This document shows positions 1-62,904 of a stretch of 64,000 nucleotides of DNA, piece after piece; the first letter of the stretch is position 1; each line of letters begins with the position of its first letter. A program made the translations under genes and the position numbers. Source of the DNA: Notolepis coatsorum (taxonomy: Eukaryota > Chordata > Actinopteri > Aulopiformes > Paralepididae); contig OZ020593.1 of NCBI GenBank assembly GCA_963971535.1, forward strand, positions 12,116,809 to 12,180,808, given 5' to 3'. The notes below the pieces were generated by a model, which saw only the letters and a program-made list of their open reading frames with translations, ran no database searches and was not told the origin of the DNA.

Positions 1-956
1 AATGGCCTTTTTGAGTGTTTAGCATCGTTTCCTAGCTATGTGAACTTATATTAATATGATCTATGTCTCAAAATTCTCATATTGGTGCATTCTTCCAATT
101 CTCCTCTCACAATATTCACCCTCACTGAACTGAGTCATTTGAAAATGTGCCTATCTGTGATGTCAGAGAGACTCGGCTGCATGTTAATGTTGAGATACAA
201 GATGAGCTGCACACAGTGGCACCTGCACCTGCAGCCCAGGCTCAAAACGGCTGAAAAATGCTGTTTTTGAGGACTTGATTAGAAATACAAAACAATGAAT
301 AAAAAAAATATATATATTACAGAGGTGTTCCATAGACTCACAGGAATTGTGTAAAAGTGCCCAAATAGTGAAAGAAATAGTAAAATAGTTCCCCTTTAAA
401 TGTTTTGATATTCAAGTCGTGTTTTTTTTTCATGCACGTTTTTTTTAATTGGCACGCAGGTGCAGCCGCTAGTATGGTCGTGAAATTGGTATTAGATTTA
501 GCTCCTGGGTGGTATTAAAAATGTCTTTTTAAAAAGTCTTAAATTGAACTTGTTGAAAACCGGCAGATTTTTTTACACAAAGCCTGGTCTACGACCTTCT
601 CCAGGCCCATACAGTATGAAGCGCTGGGTGCACGGCTGCACGCATTAGGCGGGCCAGGAGAACCACATGATATGGATCCAGTAGGTGGCCGTCCTCCTCG
701 TCGATGACAGGACTGTGTGTCTCTGCTGCTTCTGCCACAAGGTGGCCTCACCCTCTCCAGTCCATCGCCTTGGAAAAGCGTTCCAAAACAGCAGTGTCTC
801 TCAATGTGTAGTTTGCTCAAGGGGATGACCTTTTGTCGTTTGTTTTAAACACACACACGTGCACAGACTTCACACCCCCAGGTCTCCCGTTTAGTGGAAT
901 CCAGGTCTTAAGTGTATCACTCCTCTCAGAAGAGGCGCACACACACAAACCCACAT
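1..956. other. AT-rich intronic or upstream sequence, no gene recognised
   Basis: Probably dck intron, because exons 1-2 are absent from the window. The minus-strand stretch about 570-820 has open frames and higher GC but matches nothing I recognise. A short CA run lies at 847-858. Confidence 0.5.
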
Positions 957-1270
957 CAGGGTTCGCACAAGGTCCTTGAAGTGCTTAAAGTCCTTGATTT
1001 TTTACCCAAAAAAAAGTCGAGGCCTGGAATTCCTTGAAAACAGCCCATTTTTTAACAAGGTGCTTAAAAAGTCCTTGAAATTCAAATCGACCATTCATAT
1101 CGAAAGTTTTGTTCATCCATGATCAAATTGTTGTGAATCAAGAAATTTAATTATTTTATTTAAAGTGTAACTAATTATCGGAAATTGGTTTTAAGCCATA
1201 CATACTGGATCCGATTTGTTCCTATACAAACATCATTTAAAAGTGAATTGTATCCTTTTAAATGCCCTCT
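957..1270 (+). mobile_element. CAGGGTTCCCAC-family MITE, 3'-truncated
   Basis: Begins CAGGGTTCGCACAAGG and follows the family consensus up to AAATGCCC, then lacks the 3' terminus. It retains an unoccupied TTAA at 985-988, the position where a related copy at 9936 carries a small TTAA insertion. Confidence 0.75.
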
Positions 1271-1393
1271 TCATTCACTCGACCTTAACCTCGAGGGACC
1301 CTGAGGTGTCCCTCATTTACAGTGACGTCGAGTAAACGATTAAAAGACATGGAATAACGCAAAGATAGAACAAAGATAAAAACTAGTAATCTG

Positions 1394-1616
1394 GGGGGAG
1401 CTCCCGTAGCTCACCGCATATCTCGGCGCTATCTCTGTGTCGGGGAAAACCGCGCTCGTCACGGATCTGGGGGACACGAGTTCGATTCCCGGACCCGCCG
1501 TCATTTCTCAGAATGTCTTCCCCTGCTCTACATCCCATTTTCAACCTATTTCTGTCGGTCATGCTTGACCAGAAAAGCGATAAACGCAAAAAAATAAAGT
1601 TTAAAAAAAAAAACGG
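1394..1616 (+). mobile_element. tRNA-derived SINE with target duplication
   Basis: An A-box-like GTAGCTCACCG and a B box GTTCGATTCCC are followed by a tail ending in AAATAAAG and oligo-A. Flanking GTAATCTG at 1386-1393 and 1617-1624 is an 8-bp direct repeat. It is not a functional tRNA, because the cloverleaf is not intact. Confidence 0.7.
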
Positions 1617-1797
1617 GTAATCTGCACGATTAAAATAAGATAAAAAAACGGGAAATAAGAAACGGGAAAAGCAGACTGAACAATTGCAAAATTACATACA
1701 GTGGTTATTAATTAAAGCTATATAAATTGTCCAAAGGTTGAAAGAGTATCAAACTTTAAAGTGCATTGTGAAGGGCGTTCCAAGAGTTACACTTAAA

Positions 1798-1892
1798 CAA
1801 TTAGGTTATATGCATAACAAGCCAGGATATTTACTGTAAATATCCTGGCTTAAGTGTAAATATCCTGGCTTGTTATGCATATAACCTAATTG
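1798..1892. repeat. perfect 37-bp inverted repeat (cruciform-capable)
   Basis: Arm 1798-1834 is the exact reverse complement of 1856-1892, with a 21-nt loop. The loop contains a second copy of TAAATATCCTGGCTTA, so two hairpin registers are possible. Confidence 0.9.
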
Positions 1893-1924
1893 ACACGGAC
1901 ACACACTCCAAGAGGAACTATGCC

Positions 1925-2268
1925 CAATTTCAAGAATTCCTGGAATTCCTTGAAAACTGCCAATTTTTTTAACAAGGTGCTTAAAAAGTCCTTGAAATTC
2001 AAATCAACCATTCGCATTGAAAGTTTTGTTCATCCATGATGAAATTGTTCTGAATCAAGAAATATATATATATTTTTAAAGTGTAACTAATTGTCGGAAA
2101 TTGGTTGTTGTAAGCCATAAATATTGGATCCGAATTTTTTTCTAATGTAAAACTGCATTTAAAAATGAAGTGTATCCTTTTAAATGCCCTTTTTAAAATG
2201 AAAAATAGTGCTTAGTCAAGTACTTGAAAGTCCTTGAATTTCATTTAGCAATGTCTGTGGGAACCCTG
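1925..2268 (+). mobile_element. CAGGGTTCCCAC-family MITE, 5'-truncated
   Basis: Matches the family from GGAATTCCTTGAAAAC to the 3' terminus GTGGGAACCCTG. The 5' terminus is missing, next to the 1798-1892 palindrome. Confidence 0.75.
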
Positions 2269-2279
2269 ACGAAGCTGCT

Positions 2280-3013
2280 TTGGGTGTTAGAGGGAGAACA
2301 AAGGTTCTGTGGGTCCAGGGTATCCATATCAATATTGTATTGTCCACGGTATCCATATCAATATTGTATTGTCCACAGAGCAGCTCCAGACTTGATGCCC
2401 ATGACATCACAAGCTTGATTCTCACGTCTCTGGTTTCTGACCTTTGGGAGACAGAGCGAGAAGCTCATCTTCACATGATTGCATTTCCCAAGGCCATGGG
2501 AATAACATATTGAAATTCAGAATGTGGGTGTTGTTGAGCAATACAATTCCAAATTTAAATATTTATTAGGAATGCCTGACCACTAAGTGTCTCTGACTCT
2601 TAACCACCAAAACCTGCACGGACTACAACGTATGACGTATATCATGCCAGTTAAGGTACCTTGTGTCTACTGCACCTTGTGTACCTTACCTTTACTCCGT
2701 CCTACTCATAGTGTATATATTCAGATTCAAATAATTTATTGCCTAGATTTATTGTAACATAATATAACTGATCTGCACCTTTGCATTTCTCATTTATATT
2801 CAGATCAAATTGTATATTTATGTCTTTCTACTATTACCCTTCCCATACCTGTACCCCCCCCCCCCCCCCATGTTGCTATGACTCCTGAATTTCCCCAAGG
2901 GGATCGATAAAGGAATATCTCATCTGATCGTGGTGCGAAGATTCAGTGAATAAACGATTGCACCCGTCGGGGCGTCTGGCCTCTAGACTTTGGGCTGCTC
3001 TATAACCCCCATT
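2280..3013. other. non-coding with a small tandem duplication and a retroposon tail
   Basis: A 29-bp tandem duplication (about 2321-2378, TATCCATATCAATATTG core) and, at about 2700-2930, a retroposon-like segment with a C14 run and AAGGGGATCGATAAAGGAAT. The same motif recurs in reverse at about 52705. No gene. Confidence 0.5.
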
Positions 3014-3015
3014 TA

Positions 3016-3369
3016 CAGGTGCAGCTCAATCAATTAGAATATCATGGAAAAGTCAATATATATATCGCTGTATTTATGCAGTAATTTGTGCAAAAGGAGC
3101 CCCAACCAAGTACTGAGTGAACATACATGAACATACCTTTCAGAAGGCCGACACTTCTATATACTTTTTTTTTCAAACTTTCTGAGATACTGAATTTTGC
3201 GCTTTCATGAGCTGTAAGCCATAATCATCTAAATTAAAACAAATAAAGGCTTGAAATATTTCACTTTGTGTGTAATGAATCTATAATCTATGAGAGTTTC
3301 GCATTTTGAATTGAATTACTGAAATAAAATAACTTTCCCAGGATATTCTAATGTATTGAGCTGCACCTG
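3016..3369. mobile_element. Tc1/mariner-type MITE with about 38-bp terminal inverted repeats
   Basis: The ends CAGGTGCAGCTCAAT...GAATATC and their reverse complement at 3332-3369 match with few mismatches. The element is flanked by TA on both sides (3014-3015, 3370-3371). It is 354 bp long and has no coding capacity. Confidence 0.8.
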
Positions 3370-3384
3370 TATATAACTGTACAG

Positions 3385-3720
3385 CTGCAAGTGCCGTCCT
3401 TCGGATGAGACATTAAACCGACTGAATTCGGTCGTTAAAGAGCCCAGGGCGCCTCTCGTAAACATTAGGGGGTTCCCCAACGTTCCTGTGTGAAAATTCC
3501 CAATCGGGTCTCTTGACATCAAGGCCACCTAACCCCCCCCCCCCCCCCCCCCTTAATTGGCTGATATCAATCCCTGTCTCCTGAGCCGTTCAGCCATTGT
3601 GTAGTCAAGTGTGATGTGTGCCTGGCGCCAGTGTGTATGGCAGCCATTGAGCCTGCGTAGCCCAAGGTCGGGTGCTACAGTACACAGTGGTGACGAAGGA
3701 GGCCATTTCCACCACACAAA
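3385..3720 (+). mobile_element. SINE-like dispersed repeat
   Basis: Contains the block GATGAGACATTAAACCGA, a CCCAGGGCGCCTCTCG stretch, an internal C run, and CTGGCGCCAGTGTGTATGGC. This is a layout I associate with a widespread fish retroposon. Family assignment is from memory only. Confidence 0.45.
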
Positions 3721-3770
3721 AAAAAGAATAATAAATACACATTGAGATAAAAGCGTTATATAACTATGAG

Positions 3771-4187
3771 CAGGGTTCCCACAAGGTCCTTGAAGTGCTT
3801 ACCAAGAAAAACCGAGGCCTGGAATTCCTTGAAAACTGCAAAAAAAATTTAACAAGATGCTTCCTTGAAATTCTAATCAACCATTCGCATTGAAAGTTTT
3901 GTTCATCCGTGATCAAATAGTTCTGAATCAAGAATAATTGAAATTTTTATTTAAAGTGTAACTAATGGTCGGAAATTGGTTTTGATGATCCAATTTATTT
4001 GTCTATAAAAAACGGCATTTAAAAGTGAATTGTATCCTTTTTTAAATGCCCTTTTAACCCCTTCACTGCCACACTACAGAAGGTTAACCCTTTACTATCA
4101 CACTACAGACGGTTAACCAAATAATAGTGCTTAGAAAAGTACTTGAAAGTCCTTGAATTTCATTTTGCAACGTCTGTGCGAACCCTG
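3771..4187 (+). mobile_element. full-length CAGGGTTCCCAC-family MITE with 6-bp target duplication
   Basis: Begins CAGGGTTCCCACAAGG and ends GTGCGAACCCTG. TATGAG lies on both sides (3765-3770, 4188-4193). It carries a nested TTAA satellite insertion at 4054-4116. It ends 72 bp before dck exon 3. Confidence 0.8.
4054..4116 (+). repeat. TTAA-satellite units nested in a MITE
   Basis: Two 30-bp-class units bounded by TTAA (4054-4057, 4113-4116) lie inside the host MITE. Uninterrupted relatives have a single TTAA at the same position. Confidence 0.75.
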
Positions 4188-4259
4188 TATGAGGAGCTAT
4201 TGCCCCGTCGTCATGAATGCCTCTGCTGCTGCCGCCCCCCCCCCCCCCCCCCCCCCCAG

Positions 4260-14179
<9,920 letters not shown>

Positions 14180-14795
14180 ACCCTCCGGAAGAAGAGCTCC
14201 AAAGGAAGCGGGGATCGCTGGGGAAATAATATTTTTTTTACATATCGTTGTTGTGACAATTTTTTTTTGTTTTAATGATTTTTTGACCACAATTATTATT
14301 TTTATTTATTTTTAAAACTTTTTATTGCATTTTCTTTTTTCATACATATAAGACAGAAATACAGGACACAAAATACATTCAACCCCCTCCATCCCCTAAT
14401 TATAATTTAAATTGACATTCACATAAACCATAAAATACAGTAAAAGTAATTATAAGAAATCATAAAAATAAAAAACTCTCTACCTTCATGTTTTTTTCCT
14501 ATTCTCCTATCTTTCCTTTAAACTCTCACACCTTTCAAGAACCTCATAAATGTGCCTTTCAAATTGTTCTGTTTCCCTTTTGTATGTAGGTTAGCTTTTC
14601 CTTTGATATTATTGTTTTTTATTATTATTATTATTATATTTCTATTGTTGAAGATGAAGGAGTTTTGAAGCATTCGCCCGGCAGTGTGCTAACCTTTTTA
14701 AAAATGTACTTATAAAGTGCTCCTCTCGTACGTGTGTGGTGTTTATTTATCGTTTTCAATGCCTGTAAATAAAAGCTGAAGTTGAAACGCTTTTG
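14180..14795 (+). other. dck: dck 3' untranslated region
   Basis: AT-rich sequence from the stop codon to just past a canonical AATAAA at 14768-14773. It includes a retroposon-like stretch (about 14290-14640). An earlier AATAAA-like site near 14466 could give a shorter 3' end. The cleavage site is inferred, not seen. Confidence 0.6.
14768..14773 (+). terminator. dck: AATAAA polyadenylation signal of dck
   Basis: A perfect hexamer about 590 bp after the stop codon, followed about 30 bp downstream by T/GT-rich DNA (TTTTCGTACGTTACTGTGTG). Confidence 0.6.
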
Positions 14796-14869
14796 AATGT
14801 TTTCGTACGTTACTGTGTGAAGAAGCCAAGTAGCTTCTGCTCTTACTGGTTACGCTGCTGGCCAGTATG

Positions 14870-15190
14870 ACTTACTACCATCGTGTCTTTATACCTGTAT
14901 CACTGTACATATTAATACTACAACTATATCTGTACATATCCCTTACCTACTCTTACTAGTTACGCTGCTGGCCAGTATGACTTACTACCATAGTGTCTTT
15001 ATACCTGTAACACTGTACATATTAGTCTCTGTACATCTGATTAGCACTATACTCAGTAGTACTTATTTATATATTTCATACTCTGTTTAATCACCTGTAC
15101 ATTACTCTTACATTTGCACTCTAGTTGGATGCCAAACTTATTTTCGTTGTACTGTACTTGTGCTGTATAATGGTGGATGGTGCATTTTAT
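14870..15190 (-). repeat. dispersed repeat (CTGGCCAGTATGACTTACTA family), internally duplicated
   Basis: TTACGCTGCTGGCCAGTATG occurs twice, about 110 bp apart. Sense copies lie at about 50008-50160, 57470-57640 and 60390-60860, with a fragment at 42000-42220. They share GGTAAGGGATATGTACAG and TTTGGCATCCAAC. Confidence 0.65.
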
Positions 15191-15530
15191 ATAACCGCTT
15201 TTATCCAAAGTGCTTTACAATTTTGTTCCTGACAATCACACACTGACGGGCGGAGGCGACCATGCCAAGGTGCCAACCTGCTCACCGGGAGGGTTAAGTA
15301 TCTTGCTCAAGGACACTTCGAGACACTACCCCGGGAGGAGCAGGAATTGAACCGGGAACCTTCTGATTACCAGACGACCGCTCTACCTCCTGGGCCAGGA
15401 GCAGTTGGGGGGTTAAGTAAGTGTCTTGCTCAAGGACACTTCGACACACTGCCAGGAGCTGGAATCGAACCGTAAAAACCTTTCGATTACCAGGTGACTG
15501 CTCTGCCTCCTGAGCCACTGTCGCCCCATA
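15190..15530 (-). mobile_element. tRNA-derived SINE (family B), two heads in tandem
   Basis: Reverse-strand B boxes (GAATTGAACCGGGAACC, GGAATCGAACC) and the reverse of GGCTCAGGAGGTAGAG occur twice, with TTGCTCAAGGACACTTCGA in the body. Relatives lie at 39200-39417, 62905-63125 and 63300-63510. Confidence 0.75.
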
Positions 15531-15717
15531 TGGCCCTTGTTTCCTTGTTCTACATATTAGTGCAATTTCCAAACCAAAAAAGTACCAAATATGTTTTCCA
15601 TACTTCCTGTGTAGAAACCCTGGGAATACAGTCGCAGCTTAATAATAACCAGCCCCAAAGGGACGTTTGGAACCCCGGCCTTATTCATATTAGATTATAT
15701 TCAAATGTATTGTCATT

Positions 15718-15862
15718 ATGGGCCGACAGTGGCTCAGGAGGTAGAGCGGTCGTCTGGTATTCAGAAGGTTCCCGGTTCGATTCCTGCTGTGAGTGAATGG
15801 TTGAATGTGTGAGGCATAAGTTATAAAGCGCTATATAAAATGCAGTCCATTTATCCTTCATA
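15718..15862 (+). mobile_element. tRNA-derived SINE (family B), sense
   Basis: A box GTGGCTCAGGAGGTAGAGC and B box GGTTCGATTCC, then a short body ending in TATAAAATGCAG. There is no intact acceptor stem or CCA context, so it is not called a tRNA gene. Confidence 0.7.
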
Positions 15863-16152
15863 ATGCTATTGGACTGGTCTTACACAACGTGCCATGCCGG
15901 TGGGCCGCCACTAGGGGCAGAGTGGCCGAGTGAGTGAATGCACCACAGTTGCCTCAGACCTGATCCTACACACCTTGCTCTTACATTGTTGTTGAGAACC
16001 CACTGCTGTTGGTATGCTGTGATGAATCATCTTCAGCTAATGAGCTGGTCAGGACAAAGTATATCTTGAAATTCCAAAGCCCTCCCACGTCCCAAGGCTC
16101 TAGGCTAGGGCACGTTGGCCGTGAAACTGTTGCAGTTTCTGATTATTTTCAG

Positions 16153-16504
16153 TAGGGATGTCCGATATTATCGGCCTACAGATATTATCGGCCGATATCG
16201 GCATTAAAATGTGATATCGGAAAATATCTGTATCGATTTTCATTTTCTTTTTTTTTTACATTTCTATAACCTTTATTTACACAGGCAAGCAAGTAAGAAC
16301 AAATTCTGATTTTATTTATTGTCAAAAGTATGCATAATGTTGTGTTAATTCCACAACAAGAGATATGTAATGTTAATTACCTGAAATTATTCCGTTTTTT
16401 GGGGGGGAAACCCTGCATATATCGGTATCGGTTGATATCGGTATCGGAAATTAAGAGTTGGACAATATCGGTATCGGTAAAAAAGCCAATATCGAGCATC
16501 CCTA
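16153..16504. mobile_element. hAT-like MITE with perfect 8-bp target duplication
   Basis: Ends TAGGGATGTCCGATATT and (reverse) TAGGGATGCTCGATATT; internal GATATCGG repeats. ATTTTCAG flanks it at 16145-16152 and 16505-16512. 352 bp, no coding capacity. Confidence 0.92.
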
Positions 16505-17239
16505 ATTTTCAGTTATCATTATCAAGAATCATGAGGTTTATTTGTCATACATACCAGGGCATACAGTGAAATGCGGGTGGTCATGCCTACACATCGATTG
16601 TGCAATAATACAACAATAAAATAGACATAGAAAAAAAACGGGTAAGACATAAGATGTGCATGATAAAAATAGACATGCTAAATTCCTGAGAAGGCACTGG
16701 TTCCTATGTACACTACTATACAATATACAATTTTAACTCTTGTCATTATGTTATACTTATGATCCACGTCGTCAATTAAAAAGTAGGTGCCGGATGCACT
16801 CATGTCTAACCGTCTTTCTGTCGCCTACATACTTTTAGCTTCTAGCTCTGAAGTCTGAGCACCGTTGGTGACATTTGTTTAGAGCAGAGCTAACCTGAAA
16901 TCTATGAATTTATTTGATTTCATTATTTGCCCTCGAAATGTTCAGAGATCAGAGTGAACGTCACGTCTTGTAACGAGGAGCCTGAACGATTTAGTGCAAC
17001 AGTATTTTAATATTTTTAATTTTGGGGGCAAGTATATAGACGTATGTAGGCTAGCTATAGATGGGGGTTATCTCCAATTCATATTTAGAAATTAGAATAA
17101 ATAAAATGGTTAAATGTTACCATATTTATATTTTTGGTATCATATGTTCTATCATATGCATATTGAAGTTTTTATTACATATACCTTCATTCATTATATG
17201 AATCAAACACGTACATTAATTAGTTAATTATGCTCATTG

Positions 17240-17690
17240 ATTGAGTTTTGTTTTATTTGTCACATATAATAAGGTACATGTACATTACAGTGAAATACTT
17301 GGTTCTGTATGAGCCTCCTGAGATTGTGCTTCATACCGTACATTTGTTTTTAAATAATCAAGACCACTATACAAAAGATACAAAACTAAAGTACAACCTA
17401 AAGTACAAAATGCAAACAAGCTGGCCCCTGTAAATGTCCAAACCCAACCTCCTCCAATGTACAGTTTCTTCCCCCTCAAATGTATATATTCTCTTTTCAG
17501 ACTATTCTTTTTATCACAAACAGTACTGTATATTTGTAGATCTGGTATGTCATAAATGTCTAGATGTAACAATAACAGTACTGTATCTGTATGTCATGTA
17601 TAGTCATATATGTTATGATGAATTGAAAATCAATCAATCAATTTCAATCACAAAATGCAAACTTAAAAAATAAAAATGCAAGTTTAGTAT
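17240..17690 (-). mobile_element. retroposon (TTTATTTGTCACATATAA family) split by a LINE insertion
   Basis: Outer halves 17240-17417 and 17650-17690 belong to a repeat also seen at 19900-20100, 22107-22450 and 39045-39190. The inner 17418-17649 is a LINE 3' end. Confidence 0.8.
17418..17649 (+). mobile_element. LINE 3' end with 13-bp target duplication
   Basis: Begins CTGGCCCCTGTAAATGTCC (the end of the LINE reading frame) and ends AATCAATCAATC. ACAAAATGCAAAC is duplicated at 17405-17417 and 17650-17662. Confidence 0.9.
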
Positions 17691-17779
17691 TATATGTATT
17701 ATAGTATGATTCGTTTCCGTTTGGGGGGGGGGGTGAAACATGCAACAGACAAAAGAACTACTGTGTAATAATGTAATAA

Positions 17780-18739
17780 TGTGTATGTGGTGTTCCACAA
17801 GGAAGCATACTAGGACCGCTACTGTTCCTAATTTATGCAAATGACATGTCGTCAGCTTGTGACTGCAACTTGTTCCTGTTTGCGGACGACTCAGCCCTGC
17901 TGGTCTCTGACAAGAACAAGTTACAGGTTGAAAAAACCCTCAGCTCGGAACTAGGCAGAATCTGCATATGGCTCGCTGATAACAAACTATCATTACACAT
18001 GGGCAAAACAGAGTCCATTCTCTTCGGTTCAAATAACAAACTCAGCAAGACCGACGGCTTCTCAGTTACAGTGGGTGACAATATTGTCACAAGGAAAGAT
18101 GAAATTACCTACCTGGGGTCCATCCTAGAGGCTAATCTCTCCTGTGACAAAATGGCATCCAATGTAATAAAAAAAGTCAACCAACGAACTCGATTCTTGT
18201 ACCGGATCTCCTCTCTGGTAAACAAGAACACCCTGAAGACTCTGGCAGGAGCACTCATTCAGGGGTACTACGACTATGCTTGCACCTCATGGTACCAAAG
18301 CACCTCAAAGGCGCTAAAAACAAAATTACAAACATCTCAAAACAAACTGGTCAGACTACTGCTTGACCTTACTCCTAGAACCCACCTCACCCCTGCCCAC
18401 TTCGACAACCTAGGATGGCTTAGAGTAGACGACAGAGTACAACAACTTGCAATGGGCCTGGTCTACAAGATACACTACACGACCAAGGTACCCATGTACA
18501 TGTCAAAATACTTCCCAAAGGTCAGTGAATACCACGATCACAACACCAGAGGGAGCTCCACAAATCATGTCAAACCCAGATTCGGCTCAAATAAGGGACT
18601 AAACACGTTTCGCAATTATGCCACATCAATGTGGAACGCCCTACCCAAAGCTGTAAAGGAATGTGGATCACTACCCACTTTCAAAACCTCTCTCAAGGGA
18701 CACCTACGGGAGACTGCAATTCAACACTGGCCCCTGTAA
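17780..18739 (+). pseudogene. LINE reverse transcriptase fragment
   Basis: An open frame of 320 codons, opening just after a TAA. It starts with the motif GVPQGSILGPLLFLIYANDM, then has FADDSALLVS (the catalytic Asp-Asp pair), KTESILFG and YLGSILEANL, and ends in a C-terminal region with RTHLTPAHFDNLGWL and TSMWNALP. These are typical of CR1/L2/Rex-like non-LTR retrotransposons. The endonuclease and the N-terminal RT motifs are absent, so it cannot move on its own. The intact frame suggests fairly recent insertion. Which clade it belongs to cannot be fixed without a phylogeny. Confidence 0.88.
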
Positions 18740-19277
18740 ATATCCTAACCCAATCATTCCAACCCCCTCCAATGTACAGTCATTTACCTAGTATGGTTTT
18801 GTCAATAGTTCAATGTACAATTGTGTTTGTTTGTACAGTGTCTCCTCCCCCCCCCCCTCAATGTACAGTGTTACTTGTTTATACAGTATGCCCCCCGCCC
18901 CCCCCCAACCACCTCCAATGTAAATTACCCAGTATGGTTGTCAATATCCCAATGTACCCAACCCCCCCCACCCAACCTCCAATGTACAGTTTCTACGTCA
19001 AATGTATATACTCCCTTTTCTTGACTCCTTCTGTATCACAAACAGTACTGTATTTGCAAATCTGGTATGTCATAAATGTATAGATGTAGCAGTACTGACT
19101 ATCTGTATGTCATGTATGTCATATATGTCTATATGAATTGAAAATGGGGGACCCTGATGGAAACAAGACAAACGTCTTTCTCAGGTCTGCATCCCCTTAA
19201 CAATTGTATGTATTGAGCCGTACTGTATTGTACCCATTCTGCAATCTGTTAAATAAAGTTTTCATTCATTCATTCAT
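17780..19277 (+). mobile_element. 5'-truncated LINE with reverse-transcriptase C-terminal half
   Basis: The only coding LINE copy here, and the source for matching the eight tail-only copies. The frame 17780-18739 is followed by a 3' UTR with several CCAATGTACAGT blocks and a terminal CATTCATTCATTC run. It ends 23 bp upstream of the slc4a4 CRE pair. Confidence 0.9.
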
Positions 19278-19299
19278 GAGGAAATCAGCTCCCACTGTG

Positions 19300-19337
19300 T
19301 GACGTCACCTCCACCGCCCACTGGTTGCGTGACGTCA
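19300..19337 (+). promoter_or_regulatory. slc4a4: two perfect CRE sites (TGACGTCA) upstream of slc4a4 exon 1
   Basis: Palindromic TGACGTCA occurs at 19300-19307 and again at 19330-19337, 30 bp apart, just upstream of a GC-rich segment that ends in a splice donor. CREB/ATF binding is inferred from the motif. No TATA box is clear, so a CRE-driven TATA-less promoter is the simplest reading. A LINE tail ends only 23 bp upstream of the first site. Confidence 0.6.
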
Positions 19338-19344
19338 CGTCGCA

Positions 19345-19793
19345 GGAGGAGGAGGGACACGGCACTTGAAATATGGAGACAGACGCGCGGCGCGCACAGC
19401 TCCCCACACGCACGCAAACAAACCATCGTTTCCCCGTGGATTTACTACCGAGATGATGATGCTTCTTTGACAGGATTCACCACGCGATGACTTTCTGGTG
19501 TTTCGTTTTAGATTTAGTTTGTATAGAATCGATCATCGAGGAAACATCAACAACAGCACGGATCCCAGATCTGCCAGAGACAGGACACAGCAGGAAGACG
19601 CGCTTTTGATCTAAGTGCTTATTATATTATTGTTTCTTGTTGTCAAGTTTTGAAACCTTCTTTTTTGAGAGACCAACCGAAACCAAACGCCCATAATTTA
19701 GCATAAATTATTATTCTGGGTCCCGGAGCGAAGTCAGGTTGAGTTGAGAGAGAGAGAGGATCAGACTCGACTCGGATCAGAACAAGTGACAAC

Positions 19794-19810
<17 letters not shown>
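19345..19810 (+). other. slc4a4: probable first exon of slc4a4 (5' UTR plus possible in-frame start)
   Basis: A GC-rich segment with little repeat content, downstream of the CRE pair and ending in AAAAA|GTGAGT. An ATG at 19794 (AACATGA context) opens MTSDKK, whose last codon is split AA|G. Joined to the exon at 49897, which begins G-ATG-GAG, it reads in frame into [10 protein letters not shown]. The 5' end is not determined and additional 5' exons could lie in the intron. The donor, promoter motifs and frame compatibility support the call; RNA evidence would be needed to prove the splice. Confidence 0.5.
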
Positions 19811-61888
<42,078 letters not shown>

Positions 61889-62477
61889 GTGAGTCCAGTT
61901 TTTTTTATTTGATTTGATTTTGATTTGTCTCGAACATGGAAACGTAAAACAAGTTTAAAAAAACAAAAAGGTAAAAATAGTCAAAGACTATTTCCATAAG
62001 TGTTCGAGAAGGAACAGGGGGTGGTAAAAAACGTATCAAGCCCTGCCCACAATATTTGACATTATATTTAATACAAATAAAAATAATATAACAAATAATG
62101 AAAAATAAAATAAAAGTACAGTTTTGTATATATCCAATTATCCAAATGAGAACAAATATGTCACATCACTGCTCAAGCTCAGTACCCCCTTTTACTTTAT
62201 GAAATGTATGATTTTTCGAGATCTAAAAGTGGTCATATTGCCCTTGGGAGGGAAGCAACAGTTGCGATTGGAGGGTCAAGAAAAAAGGGCGGGACTTTGA
62301 GATAGGCCCCAAGGTACCTAGTGTAACATAGTCTTGGCCAACGACACAAATCAGTGGATAGTTTCATTGATTTAATACCGTTTTGTTATTTGATCAATTA
62401 ATCGCTGTTTGCACGGCAACCAATGAAAGTTTCTGTCAGGATGATATTAGCTCCTTGCTCTTATCAGCGGTTTCTCA
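61889..62477 (+). other. start of slc4a4 intron 3
   Basis: A retroposon tail (about 61903-62200, GATTTGTCTCGAACATGG) then unclassified DNA. No NBCe1-A start exon (MSTENVEG-like) or SPAAERIRF exon is seen to the end of the window. Confidence 0.55.
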
Positions 62478-62775
62478 TTGATTGATTGATTATTTTATTA
62501 ACAGATTGCAGAATGGGTACAATACAGTACGGCTCAATACACACAATTGTTAAGGGGATGCAGACCAGAGAAAGACTTTCGTCTTGTTTACATCAGGGTC
62601 CCCCATTTTCAATTAATCGTAACATTTATGACATACACGACATACAGATAGACGGTACTGTTTATTTACAGACAGTGTTTCTAAAAGAGAATATATACAT
62701 TTGAGGGGGAGGAAACTGTACATTGGTGGGGGGGGGGGGTTGGACATTTACCGGGCCTCCCGTAGGTGCTCTTCT
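62478..62775 (-). mobile_element. LINE 3' end, antisense
   Basis: An ATTGATTGATTGATT tail at the left, then the family 3' UTR and the reverse of the last RT codons (CTCCCGTAGGTG). Confidence 0.85.
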
Positions 62776-62904
62776 AGTCACTGCCCTGGTCAAGGTGTGA
62801 CTGTCTGCAGTGTTCCAAACCAGCCCTGACCACGTTAAACATTTAAAGGGGAATTCAGGTGATTTTAAAACCTGTATTTTCCCCCCACCATGCAGCGTCT
62901 AAAA

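Noticed and set aside
539-820. Minus-strand open frame with protein-like stretch
   Set aside because: No family recognised in any of the minus-strand frames, and in-frame stops interrupt the most protein-like one.
1-4259. Search for dck exons 1 and 2 (P-loop GNIAAGKS, PEPVARWCN)
   Set aside because: No matching frame with splice sites was found; most likely upstream of the window.
15718-15790. Possible tRNA gene
   Set aside because: A and B boxes are present but the stem structure is poor and the sequence continues into a SINE body found elsewhere in the window.
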